Shown here: one piece after another, positions 51,056-59,353 of the stretch | How the letters are laid out: each line of letters opens with the position of its first letter | Numbering within the stretch: position 1 is the stretch's first letter | DNA from: Cellulosimicrobium sp. ES-005 | GTDB lineage: Bacteria > Actinomycetota > Actinomycetes > Actinomycetales > Cellulomonadaceae | Length of the DNA: 64,000 bases | Assembly: GCF_040448685.1 (NCBI RefSeq) | Contig: NZ_CP159290.1 | Coordinates: 3,224,001-3,288,000 of the forward strand | Direction: 5' to 3' | Notes under the pieces: model-generated | The model's input: the letters and a program-made list of their open reading frames with translations, nothing else | Database searches by the model: none | Told to the model about the DNA's origin: nothing | Program-made: the position numbers and the translations under genes

Positions 51056-53788
51056 GTGACCGGACCTCAGACCGATCCCGCCCCCGCGCACAGCGCTCCC
51101 GCTGCCCCCCGGCACCTCGTCGTCGTCGGCGGCGGCATGGTCGCCCAGCGGCTCGTCGAGGCGCTGCGTGCCCGCGACACCGACGGCGCGTGGCGCGTCT
51201 CGCTCTTCGCCGAGGAGCCGCGCAAGCCGTACGACCGCGTCGCCCTGACGAGCTACTTCTCGGCCCGCGACGCCGAGGAGCTCACGCTCGGCGACCCGGC
51301 CCTGTGGGACGACCCGCTCGTCACGCTGCACCGCGACTGCGCGGTGACGTCGATCGACCGCGACGCGCAGACCGTCACCGACCGCCTCGGACGGGTGCAC
51401 GCCTACGACGAGCTCGTCCTCGCGACGGGGTCGAGCGCCGCGATGCCGCCCATCCCGGGCAACGACCTCCCGGGCGTGTTCGTCTACCGCACGATCGACG
51501 ACGTCGCGGCCCTGCGCGGGTGGGTCGAGGAGAAGCGTCGGCACGCGACGACCGAGGGCGGCTGGGAGCGCCCCGTCCGCGGCGCGGTGATCGGCGGCGG
51601 CCTCCTGGGCCTCGAGGCGGCGGGCGCGCTCAAGGCGCTCGGCGCGCAGGCCACCGTCATCCAGTTCGGCACGCACCTGATGGACGCGCAGATCGACCTC
51701 GGCGGCGGCGAGGCGCTCAAGCGCCTCATCAACGGCATGGGCATCGCGGTCCGCTGCAGCACCGGGACCCAGGAGATGAGGGTCTCCCGGAAGACCGGCC
51801 ACGTGGGCCGGCTCGACTTCGCCGACGGCGGCCGGCTTGACGTGGACGTCGTCGTCGTCGCGACGGGCGTGCGGCCCCGCGACGAGCTCGCGCGCGCGGC
51901 GGGGCTCGCGATCGGGGAGCGCGGGGGCGCCGTCGTCGACCTCGCGTGCCGCACCGAGGACGAGCACGTGTGGGCCGTGGGCGAGGTCGCGTGCATCGAG
52001 GGTCGGTGCATCGGCCTGGTCGCGCCGGGCTACGCGATGGCAGAGGTCGTCGCGGACCGCCTGCTCGGCGGCGAGGCGACGTTCCCGGGCGCGGACACGG
52101 CGACCAAGCTCAAGCTGCAGGGGGTCGACGTCGCGAGCTTCGGCGACGCGTTCGCCCGCACCGAGGGCGCGATGGAGCTCGTGTGGGCCGACCCGGTCGC
52201 GGGCGTCTACAAGAAGCTCGTGCTGTCCGACGACGCGCGCACGCTCCTGGGCGGCGTGTTCGTCGGGGACGCCGCGCCGTACGCGTCGCTGCGGCCGATG
52301 CTCGGCACGGAGCTCCCGGGCGACCCGGGGCTGTTCCTGCTGCCCGAGGGTTCCGGGGGCGGGGCGCCGAGCCTCGAGCTCCCCGACGACGCCACGGTCT
52401 GCTCGTGCAACAACGTCAGCGCGGGCACGATCCGCGGCGCGGTCACCGAGCACGGGTGCACCGACCTCGCGGGCGTCAAGGCGTGCACGCGCGCGGGGAC
52501 GAGCTGCGGGTCGTGCCTGCCGCTGGTCAAGAAGATCACGACGACCGAGCTCGCCCGCGCCGGCGTCGAGGTCTCGAACGCGCTGTGCGAGCACTTCGAC
52601 CTCTCCCGTGCGCAGCTCTTCGACGCCGTGCGCGTCGCGGACCTGCACACGTTCAGCGAGATCGTCGGGCGGTTCGGTCGTGTGCCGGAACCTGTGACGG
52701 ACACCCACGGCGCCGTGCTCGTGCGCGACGCCGGGCGCGGCTGCGACATCTGCAAGCCCACGATCGCGTCGATCCTCGCGTCGCTCGGCAACGGGCACAT
52801 CCTCGACGGCGAGCAGGCGACGCTCCAGGACACCAACGACCACGTCATGGCGAACATGCAGAAGGACGGCACGTACTCCGTCGTCCCGCGCATCCCCGGC
52901 GGCGAGATCACGCCCGACGGGCTGCTCGTCATCGGCCAGGTCGCCAAGGACTTCGGGCTCTACACGAAGATCACGGGCGGACAGCGCATCGACATGTTCG
53001 GCGCGCGCATCGAGCAGCTCCCGCACATCTGGCGCCGGCTCGTGGAGCACGGGTTCGAGTCGGGGCACGCGTACGGCAAGTCCCTGCGCACGGTGAAGTC
53101 GTGCGTCGGGTCCACGTGGTGCCGGTTCGGCGTGCAGGACTCGGTGGGCATGGCCGTCGAGCTCGAGCTGCGCTACCGCGGGCTGCGCTCGCCCCACAAG
53201 CTCAAGCTCGGCGTCTCCGGGTGCGCGCGCGAGTGCGCCGAGGCGCGCGGCAAGGACGTCGGCGTCATCGCGACGGACAAGGGCTGGAACGTCTACGTCG
53301 GCGGCAACGGCGGGTTCACGCCCCGGCACGCGCAGCTCCTGGCCGAGGACCTGGACGACGAGGCGCTCGTCCGGACCATCGACCGCTTCCTCATGTACTA
53401 CGTCCGCACGGCCGACCGCCTCCAGCGCACGGCCGCGTGGGTCGAGGACTACGAGGGTGGCCTCGACGCGATCCGCGAGGTGATCGTGGAGGACTCGCTC
53501 GGCCTCGGCGCCGACCTCGACGCCGCGATGGCCCGCCACGTCGGCGACTACGAGGACGAGTGGCGCGCGGTCCTCGAGGACCCGGAGAAGCTGCGTCGCT
53601 TCGGCTCGTTCGTCAACGCGCCCGCCGAGCCCGACCCCGACCTCGCGTACGTCACCGAGCGCGGCCAGATCCGGCCCGCGACGGCGGACGAGCGCGCCGC
53701 CCTGGAGGAGGCCCGCGCCGCGGGGCTCGCCACCGTCCCCGCCGGCCCTGTGGTGATCGCCGGCACGACCCTGGAGGTCCGTCGATGA
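51056..53788 (+). CDS. nirB: Nitrite reductase [NAD(P)H], large subunit
   Basis: A 910-residue siroheme enzyme reducing nitrite to ammonium with six electrons. Order: FAD/NAD domain (VVVGGGMVAQRLVEAL near 22; VIGGGLLGLEAAGALKALG near 180), a [2Fe-2S] BFD-like domain (CSCNNVSAG ... GTSCGSCLPLV, about 447-485), then the siroheme/[4Fe-4S] domain with SCVGSTWCRFG (about 682-692) and SGCARECAEARGKDVG (about 721-736), which give the four cluster cysteines. Start GTG 51056. It heads the nirB-nirD-siroheme operon. Confidence 0.95.
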   Translation: MTGPQTDPAPAHSAPAAPRHLVVVGGGMVAQRLVEALRARDTDGAWRVSLFAEEPRKPYDRVALTSYFSARDAEELTLGDPALWDDPLVTLHRDCAVTSIDRDAQTVTDRLGRVHAYDELVLATGSSAAMPPIPGNDLPGVFVYRTIDDVAALRGWVEEKRRHATTEGGWERPVRGAVIGGGLLGLEAAGALKALGAQATVIQFGTHLMDAQIDLGGGEALKRLINGMGIAVRCSTGTQEMRVSRKTGHVGRLDFADGGRLDVDVVVVATGVRPRDELARAAGLAIGERGGAVVDLACRTEDEHVWAVGEVACIEGRCIGLVAPGYAMAEVVADRLLGGEATFPGADTATKLKLQGVDVASFGDAFARTEGAMELVWADPVAGVYKKLVLSDDARTLLGGVFVGDAAPYASLRPMLGTELPGDPGLFLLPEGSGGGAPSLELPDDATVCSCNNVSAGTIRGAVTEHGCTDLAGVKACTRAGTSCGSCLPLVKKITTTELARAGVEVSNALCEHFDLSRAQLFDAVRVADLHTFSEIVGRFGRVPEPVTDTHGAVLVRDAGRGCDICKPTIASILASLGNGHILDGEQATLQDTNDHVMANMQKDGTYSVVPRIPGGEITPDGLLVIGQVAKDFGLYTKITGGQRIDMFGARIEQLPHIWRRLVEHGFESGHAYGKSLRTVKSCVGSTWCRFGVQDSVGMAVELELRYRGLRSPHKLKLGVSGCARECAEARGKDVGVIATDKGWNVYVGGNGGFTPRHAQLLAEDLDDEALVRTIDRFLMYYVRTADRLQRTAAWVEDYEGGLDAIREVIVEDSLGLGADLDAAMARHVGDYEDEWRAVLEDPEKLRRFGSFVNAPAEPDPDLAYVTERGQIRPATADERAALEEARAAGLATVPAGPVVIAGTTLEVRR

Positions 53789-54243
53789 GCGTCGTGTCCG
53801 CAGAGCAGGCTGTGCCCCCCGGGGAGACGACCACGTCGGCGACCACGGAGCGGGAGCGGGTGTGCCTGCTGCGCGACCTCCTCGTCGAGCGCGGCGTCGC
53901 CGCCCTCGTGGGCGGGGTGCAGGTCGCCCTGTTCCGCCTCCCCGACGACACGGTGCGCGTCGTGCAGCAGCGTGACCCGTTCTCGGGGGCGAACGTCATG
54001 TCGCGCGGGATCGTCGGGACGCGCGGCGGAGTCCCGACCGTCGCCGGGCCCATGTACAAGCAGGTCTTCGACCTCGCGACCGGGCGCTGCCTCGAGGCCG
54101 CCGGGTACGTGCCCGTCCAGGGCCTCGCCCCGGACCTGGCGACGTGGCCCGCCGAGGTGCGCGACGGCGTCGTGCACGTGGGGACGCGCCCCCTCGCCGC
54201 CGCGGACCCCACGGCCGACGACGTCTCGGACGGTGCGCCGTGA
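53785..54243 (+). CDS. nirD: Nitrite reductase [NAD(P)H], small subunit
   Basis: A 152-residue Rieske-fold subunit of NirB. As usual for NirD it lacks the Cys/His ligands of a real Rieske cluster; the family-typical DPFSGANVMSRGIVGTRGGVPTVAGPMYKQVFDL is present (about 62-95). The first 25 residues and the Asp/Ala-rich end are extra. Start ATG 53785 overlaps the nirB stop. Confidence 0.92.
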   Translation: MSVVSAEQAVPPGETTTSATTERERVCLLRDLLVERGVAALVGGVQVALFRLPDDTVRVVQQRDPFSGANVMSRGIVGTRGGVPTVAGPMYKQVFDLATGRCLEAAGYVPVQGLAPDLATWPAEVRDGVVHVGTRPLAAADPTADDVSDGAP

Positions 54244-55598
54244 CGACGCTCCTGGGCCTCGACCTCGCCGGGCGCACGGTCCTCGTCGCGGGCGGCGGGC
54301 CCGTCGCCGCCCGCCGCGCCCGGGCGATGGCCGACGACGGCGCGCACGTCCGCGTCGTCGCGCCCCAGGTCTGCGAAGACCTGCGCGACCTCGTCGCGGC
54401 CTCGCTGAGTGCGGGGTATCTGTCGTCGATCCGTCCTCGGGACGACAGACACCCCGCACCCGGCGGAGGGGGCGTCACCTGGGCGCCGCGCGAGGTGCGC
54501 GAGTCCGACGTCGAGGACGCGTGGCTCGTGCTCGCGGCGACGGACGACTCGGGGACCAACCGCGACGTCGCCGCGTGGGCGGCCGCGCGCCGCACCTGGT
54601 GCGTCAACGCCGGGGCCGCGCACGAGGGCACCGCGCGCACGCCTGCGACGACCCACAGCGGCGACGTGCTCGTCGGGGTCGTCACGGACGTCCCCGCGGC
54701 GCACCTGTCGGCGGACCGCCGCGCTCGGGCGCGACGAGCGGCTGACGGCGCGGCCGAGAGGCGCGGCGCGGACCCGCGGCGGGCCCGCGCGGTGCGCGAC
54801 GCGATCGCCGAGCACCTGCGCTCCGGCGGCGCCGACCAGCGGCGGCACCGGCCGGCCGACGGCGGGCTCGGGCGCGTGACGCTCGTCGGTGGCGGGCCGG
54901 GCGCCGTCGACCTGCTCACCCTCCGGGGGCGCCGGGCGCTCGCGGAGGCGGACGTCGTCGTCGCGGACCGGCTCGGACCCGTCGACGTGCTCGACGAGCT
55001 CGCGCCCGGTGTCGAGGTGATCGACGTCGGCAAGACGCCCGGCAACCACCCGGTGCCGCAGCACGAGATCAACGCGATCCTCGTGGAGCAGGCGCAGCGC
55101 GGACGGCGCGTCGTGCGGCTCAAGGGCGGCGACCCGTTCGTCTACGGGCGCGGCGGCGAGGAGGTGATCGCGTGCCGCGAGGCGGGCGTGCCGGTCGACG
55201 TCGTGCCAGGGGTGTCCAGCGCGCTGAGCGTCCCGGCGCTCGCGGGCATCCCGCTCACGCACCGGGGGACGGTCGCCGCGTTCCACGTGACCAGCGGGCA
55301 CGACGGGCTCGACGCCGCCGCGCTGGCCGGGGTGCGCGACCGCACGGCTACGCTGGTGGTCCTCATGGGTGTCTCGCAGCTCGCACGCATCACGGCCCAG
55401 GCCCTCGGCGCCGGGGCCGACCCCGCGATGCCCGTCGCGATCGTGGAGAGCGGCTCGACGCCGCACCAGCGCGTCGCGCGGGCCCCGCTCGGCGAGATCG
55501 TGGCGCACGCCGCCCAGGCAGGTGTCCGCCCCCCGGCGATCATCGTCATGGGAGACGTCGCCGCCGAGGGACGGCTCGACCCGGCGACGGTCGCGTGA
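54240..55598 (+). CDS. cysG: Siroheme synthase: precorrin-2 dehydrogenase/uroporphyrinogen-III methyltransferase
   Basis: A 452-residue bifunctional enzyme. The N-terminal part (1-200) is the NAD-dependent precorrin-2 dehydrogenase (VLVAGGGPVAARRA near 14-27, AWLVLAATDD). The C-terminal part (about 215-452) is the SAM uroporphyrinogen-III C-methyltransferase (VTLVGGGPGAVDLLTLRG, NHPVPQHEIN, VVRLKGGDPFVYGRGGEE). Residues 55-78 (SLSAGYLSSIRPRDDRHP and following) interrupt the expected LVAA-VTWAPR sequence and are encoded by a hairpin (54409-54459). Ferrochelatase may be supplied by the CbiX-type protein two genes on. GTG 54240 overlaps the nirD stop. Confidence 0.9.
   Translation: MTTLLGLDLAGRTVLVAGGGPVAARRARAMADDGAHVRVVAPQVCEDLRDLVAASLSAGYLSSIRPRDDRHPAPGGGGVTWAPREVRESDVEDAWLVLAATDDSGTNRDVAAWAAARRTWCVNAGAAHEGTARTPATTHSGDVLVGVVTDVPAAHLSADRRARARRAADGAAERRGADPRRARAVRDAIAEHLRSGGADQRRHRPADGGLGRVTLVGGGPGAVDLLTLRGRRALAEADVVVADRLGPVDVLDELAPGVEVIDVGKTPGNHPVPQHEINAILVEQAQRGRRVVRLKGGDPFVYGRGGEEVIACREAGVPVDVVPGVSSALSVPALAGIPLTHRGTVAAFHVTSGHDGLDAAALAGVRDRTATLVVLMGVSQLARITAQALGAGADPAMPVAIVESGSTPHQRVARAPLGEIVAHAAQAGVRPPAIIVMGDVAAEGRLDPATVA
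54409..54459. repeat. Element D: hairpin inserted in frame in cysG
   Basis: 19-bp arms (54409-54427 and 54441-54459, one mismatch) with a 13-nt loop. Left arm GTGCGGGGTATCTGTCGTC. It codes for about 24 residues between two conserved blocks of the precorrin-2 dehydrogenase domain and keeps the reading frame. Confidence 0.75.
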
Positions 55599-56809
55599 CC
55601 GGCAGCACTGAGATCGACCCGCCCGTCGCGACGTCGACCCACGGAGGGTCGATCTCGGACGCTCGGGTCGATCTCGCGTCCGACCCCGGTGTCGACCGCC
55701 CCGCCCTCGGCCAGGTCATGGCCGGCTGCACCGTGCTCGTCACGGCCGACCGCCGCAAGAGCGAGCTCGCCGCCGCCCTCCAGCGCCGGGGTGCCGAGGT
55801 CCGCCACGCGCCCGCGCTGAGCATGATCCCGCACGCCGACGACGAGCAGCTCCTCGCGGGGACGCGCGACCTCGTCGAGCACCCGCCGGACGTCGTCGTC
55901 GTGACGACCGGCATCGGCTTCCGCTCGTGGGTCGAGGCCGCCGACGCGCACGGCCTCGCCGACCGCCTGCTCGAGGTGCTCGCCGACGCGCGGATCGTCG
56001 CGCGCGGGCCCAAGGCGCGCGGCGCGATCCAGGCCGCCGGGCTCACGGCCGACTGGGTCGCCGAGTCCGAGACGTCGGCCGAGATCGCCGACGTGCTGCT
56101 CGGCGAGGGCGTCGCCGGGCTGCGCATCGCCGTCCAGCACCACGGCGCCGGGGCCGACGGCCTCGACGTCGTGTTCGCCGAGGCGGGCGCCGAGGTCGCG
56201 AGCCTCGTCGTCTACCGCTGGGGGCCGCCGCCCGACCCCGAGGCGCTGCGCGCGTCCGTCGAGGCCGCGGCCGTCGGGGAGATCGACGCCGTCGTGTTCA
56301 CCTCCGCGCCCGGGGCCGAGGCGTGGCTGAGCGCGGCCGAGGAGCACGGCGTGGGCCGCCTCGTCGTGTCGCGGTTCCGGGACGGGTCCATGGTCGCGGC
56401 GGCCGTCGGGCCGATCACCGCGAAGCCGCTCGAGCACCGTGGGGTCACTCCGCTCCAGCCCGAGCGCGGGCGGTTGGGTGCGCTCGTGCGCACGCTCGTC
56501 GCGCACTACGAGCAGGCCGAGACCGTCGCGCTCGCGACCGTCGCCGGCGCGCTCCAGATCCGCTCGCGCGTCGCCGTGCTCGACGGCGAGGTGCTGCCCC
56601 TCTCGCCCAGCAGCCTCGAGGTGCTGCGCCTCCTCGCCGCGCGCCGCGGCGAGGTCGTCACGCGCGACGACGTGCTCGACGTCCTGCCCGGCGACTCGCG
56701 CGACCCCCACGCGGCCGAGGTCGCCGTCGCGCGCCTGCGCGAGGCGACCGGCCGGCGCGACCTCGTCAAGACCGTCGTCAAGCGCGGATATCGATTGGAG
56801 CTCGCATGA
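55595..56809 (+). CDS. nnaR: HemD-like/winged-helix regulator (NnaR type)
   Basis: A 404-residue fusion of a uroporphyrinogen-III synthase-like domain (about 45-310) with a C-terminal OmpR/PhoB-type winged helix (about 322-404; LEVLRLLAARRGEVVTRDDVLDVL ... VKTVVKRGYRLEL). This is the architecture of Streptomyces NnaR, a co-activator with GlnR of nitrate/nitrite genes, and of mycobacterial homologues beside narK3 and a CbiX-like gene. Here it probably activates the narK and nirB operons. GTG 55595 overlaps the cysG stop; a second in-frame ATG at 55718 would remove the first 41 residues, which are encoded largely by the repeat at 55610-55675. Confidence 0.85.
   Translation: MTGSTEIDPPVATSTHGGSISDARVDLASDPGVDRPALGQVMAGCTVLVTADRRKSELAAALQRRGAEVRHAPALSMIPHADDEQLLAGTRDLVEHPPDVVVVTTGIGFRSWVEAADAHGLADRLLEVLADARIVARGPKARGAIQAAGLTADWVAESETSAEIADVLLGEGVAGLRIAVQHHGAGADGLDVVFAEAGAEVASLVVYRWGPPPDPEALRASVEAAAVGEIDAVVFTSAPGAEAWLSAAEEHGVGRLVVSRFRDGSMVAAAVGPITAKPLEHRGVTPLQPERGRLGALVRTLVAHYEQAETVALATVAGALQIRSRVAVLDGEVLPLSPSSLEVLRLLAARRGEVVTRDDVLDVLPGDSRDPHAAEVAVARLREATGRRDLVKTVVKRGYRLELA
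55610..55675. repeat. Family C/E 66-bp element, copy inside nnaR start
   Basis: GAGATCGACCC at 55610, a degenerate copy GACGTCGACCC at 55630, and inverted GGGTCGATCTC at 55646-55656 and 55665-55675 (19 bp apart). Length (66 bp) and half-site layout equal the intergenic copy at 50810-50875. It encodes the extra N-terminal residues of the NnaR-like protein if GTG 55595 is used. Confidence 0.65.
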
Positions 56810-57708
56810 GCGCGGAGAGCCCGGCCTTCTTCGGAGGCGCTGTCCCGTCGGAGGCGTCGCCCGGCTCGGGGGCGTCGTCCGACGCCGGTTCGGAGGTCGC
56901 CGACGGCCGGACGTCCGGCGCCGCGCCCGTGCTGATCGGCTGCTCGCACGGCACGAGCGACCTCACCGGCCGCGACGTGATCCGTGCGCTCCTCGACGAC
57001 GTGCGCGCCGCGCGCCCCGACCTCGACGTCCGCGAGGCGTTCGTCGACGTGCAGCAGCCCGAGGTCGCGGACGTCGTGACGTCGGTCGTCGCCCCGTCCG
57101 CGGCGACGGACGACCCGCGACGCTCCGCGACGAGCACCGCCGACGGCTCCGTGGTCGACGGGGCGCGGCCGGGCGACGCGGTCGTCGTGCCGCTGCTGCT
57201 CTCCGGCGGGTTCCACGTGAGCGTCGACGTCGCGGCGGCGGTCGAGGACCGCGGCCCCGGGAGCGGACGGGCCGCGGCAGGCACGCCGCTCGGCCCCGAC
57301 CCGCGCCTCGCGGACCTCCTCGCCGAGCGGCTGGCGGAGGCCGGGCTGCGCCCGGGCGACGCCGTCGTGATCGCCGCCGCGGGGTCCAGCCGGCCCGGCG
57401 CCGCGCGCGACGTCGAGGAGCTCGCCGCACGGCTCCGCGAGCGCGTCCCCCACTCCGTCACGGTGGGCTACGGCGCCATGGCCGCACCGTCCGTGCCCGA
57501 CGCCGTCGCCGCCGCCCGCGCCGACCTCGCCCCGGGCGCGCGCGTCGTCGTCGCGGCCTACCTGCTCGCGCCGGGCTTCTTCTACGACCGCGTCCTCGAG
57601 GCGGGCGGCGACGTCGTCACCGCCCCGCTGGCCCCCGACCCCCGGCTCACCGAGATCGTCCTCGACCGCTACACCACCGCCGCGGCGACCCTCGCCGCGC
57701 CGAGATAG
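56806..57708 (+). CDS. CbiX/SirB-type sirohydrochlorin chelatase
   Basis: A 300-residue class II chelatase with two CbiX-like halves. The first starts VLIGCSHGTSD (about 42-52, His49 a likely metal-binding/catalytic residue) and continues with AFVDVQQPEVADVV; the second runs from AVVIAAAGSSRPGA (about 187). PLLLSGGFHVSVDV gives the second His. The first 38 residues and a segment around 98-122 are low-complexity additions. In this operon it would insert Fe into sirohydrochlorin to finish siroheme for NirB. ATG 56806 overlaps the regulator stop. Confidence 0.85.
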   Translation: MSAESPAFFGGAVPSEASPGSGASSDAGSEVADGRTSGAAPVLIGCSHGTSDLTGRDVIRALLDDVRAARPDLDVREAFVDVQQPEVADVVTSVVAPSAATDDPRRSATSTADGSVVDGARPGDAVVVPLLLSGGFHVSVDVAAAVEDRGPGSGRAAAGTPLGPDPRLADLLAERLAEAGLRPGDAVVIAAAGSSRPGAARDVEELAARLRERVPHSVTVGYGAMAAPSVPDAVAAARADLAPGARVVVAAYLLAPGFFYDRVLEAGGDVVTAPLAPDPRLTEIVLDRYTTAAATLAAPR

Positions 57709-57736
57709 CACCCGGGCCCCGCCCACCAAGACCCCC

Positions 57737-57860
57737 GGTCCGGCGAGGTAGAGCCCTGGTCGGTCGAGTGAGAACCAGGGCTCTACCTCGCCGGACCACC
57801 GTTCTCCCTCGATCCGACCGGGGTCCTACCTCGATCCGACCGGGGTCCTACCTCGTGAGG
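57737..57860. repeat. Family F intergenic element with perfect 24-bp inverted repeat
   Basis: Perfect 24-bp arms (57737-57760, 57774-57797; GGTCCGGCGAGGTAGAGCCC plus four bases) with a 13-nt loop, followed by two 22-bp direct units (ACCGGGGTCCTACCTCGATC type, from 57817 and 57839). The arms match the 21-bp repeats in copA and hemD. It lies between convergent cbiX-type and MFS genes and supplies the stop codon of the MFS gene (57848-57850). Confidence 0.8.
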
Positions 57861-59353
57861 GTCGGGCGGGTGCGGGGGGCGAGGAGGGCGACGCCGGCGG
57901 CGAGCAGCACCGTGACGCCGAAGCAGACGACGTACGACGCGAGGCCGAGCGTCGGGTGCAGTGCCCACAGGAGCGACCCGGTGACGGCGAGCGCGGTGGC
58001 GGCCGCGACGGCGTCGGAGACCTGGAGCGCGGAGGAGTTGGCGCCCTGCTCCGCCACGGGCGAGAGCTCGAGCGTCAGCACCGACAGGGTCGGGTGGGTC
58101 ATGCCCATGCCGAGGCCGGCGAGGGTCCACGCGACCATGCCGACGACGGGTGGCACGGCGGTCCACGCGAGCAGCGCCGCGCCGCCGATGCCGAGCGCGA
58201 CGAGCGTCCCGCCGAGGCGCACGTAGCCGGCGTGCTGGAGCCCCCACGTCGCGCGGCCGCGCAGCCAGGACCCGGTCGACCAGCCGACGGCGCCGAACGT
58301 GAGCACCGCGCCGGCGAGCGACGGCGCGAGCCCGCGCTCGTGGGAGAGCAGGAGCGGGAGCAGCACCTCGGCGCCGGTGAATGCGGCGGCGACGAGCCCG
58401 CGGATCGCGATGACGCTCGGCAGGCCGCGCGCGGCGCGGGTCGTGCCCGGGGGCAGGAGCCGCGGGACGGCGAGCGCGACGGCCGCGAGCGACGCGACGA
58501 GGAGAGCGGCGAGCCCGAGCCCGCGGAGCTGGCCCGCGTAGTTGAGCGCCCCGATCCCGACGGCGGCCACGACGGCCCAGGCGAGCGACGCCTGGCGCGC
58601 GGTCCGGTCGAGAGGTGACTCGGCGTCGTCGGTCCCGTCCGGAGGGACGTCCTCCGACGGGGCGGAGACGTCGTCGGACGCCGGGGACGCGGCGTCGTCG
58701 GGGGCCGAGCCGCGGGCGGCGCGCATCCCCGGGCGCATGAGGATCAGCGCCGGGACGGCGAGCACCGGGACCGCGAGGAAGACCCAGCGCCAGCCGACGT
58801 GCTCGACGACGAGCCCCGCGATGGCCGGGCCGACGATCGACGGGACGACCCACGCGGCGGCGAACGCGGCGAAGACCTTCGGCCGCCGGTCGGTGGGGAA
58901 CACGCGTGCCACGAGCACGTAGAGCGCGACGATGTACAGGCCCGTCCCGACGCCCTGGAGCACGCGGCCCGCGACGAGGACGAGCATGTCCTGCGCGAGT
59001 CCTGCCACCAGCAGGCCCGCGAGGAAGAGCCCGATGCCGGTCCACAGGGGCGTCGTCGGGCCGGCACGGTCGCTCCAGCGGCCCGACGCGACCATCCCGA
59101 CGACGCTCGACGCGAGCGACGCGGCGAACGCGAGCGTGTAGAGGGTGAGGCCGTCGAGCTCGACGGCGACGGTCGGCATGGCGGTCGCGACGGCGAGCGC
59201 CTCGAACGCGCCGAGGAACACGAACGCGACCATGCCGAACAGGACGGTGCGCTGGGTCCCGGGGGCGAGCGCCGCGCCGGCCGCGGGCACGGCGGGGGCG
59301 TCGGGGGTGCCGTACGTCGGCGCGTCGGCGTCGGTGCGGGGCTCCGCCGTCAT
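57848..59353 (-). CDS. MFS efflux transporter
   Basis: A 501-residue major facilitator protein with about 14 hydrophobic segments (DHA2-like). The N-terminal part has TAMPTVAVELDGLTLYTLAFAASLASSVVGMVASGRWSDRAG (motif A region) and GRVLQGVGTGLYIVALYVLVARVFP. A polar Asp/Ser/Pro loop (about 210-250) splits it in two. It is translationally coupled (ATGA at 59350-59353) to the quinone oxidoreductase gene and divergent from soxR, so it probably exports redox-cycling compounds. Its last two codons and stop lie in a family F repeat. Confidence 0.87.
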   Translation of the reverse strand: MTAEPRTDADAPTYGTPDAPAVPAAGAALAPGTQRTVLFGMVAFVFLGAFEALAVATAMPTVAVELDGLTLYTLAFAASLASSVVGMVASGRWSDRAGPTTPLWTGIGLFLAGLLVAGLAQDMLVLVAGRVLQGVGTGLYIVALYVLVARVFPTDRRPKVFAAFAAAWVVPSIVGPAIAGLVVEHVGWRWVFLAVPVLAVPALILMRPGMRAARGSAPDDAASPASDDVSAPSEDVPPDGTDDAESPLDRTARQASLAWAVVAAVGIGALNYAGQLRGLGLAALLVASLAAVALAVPRLLPPGTTRAARGLPSVIAIRGLVAAAFTGAEVLLPLLLSHERGLAPSLAGAVLTFGAVGWSTGSWLRGRATWGLQHAGYVRLGGTLVALGIGGAALLAWTAVPPVVGMVAWTLAGLGMGMTHPTLSVLTLELSPVAEQGANSSALQVSDAVAAATALAVTGSLLWALHPTLGLASYVVCFGVTVLLAAGVALLAPRTRPTLTR

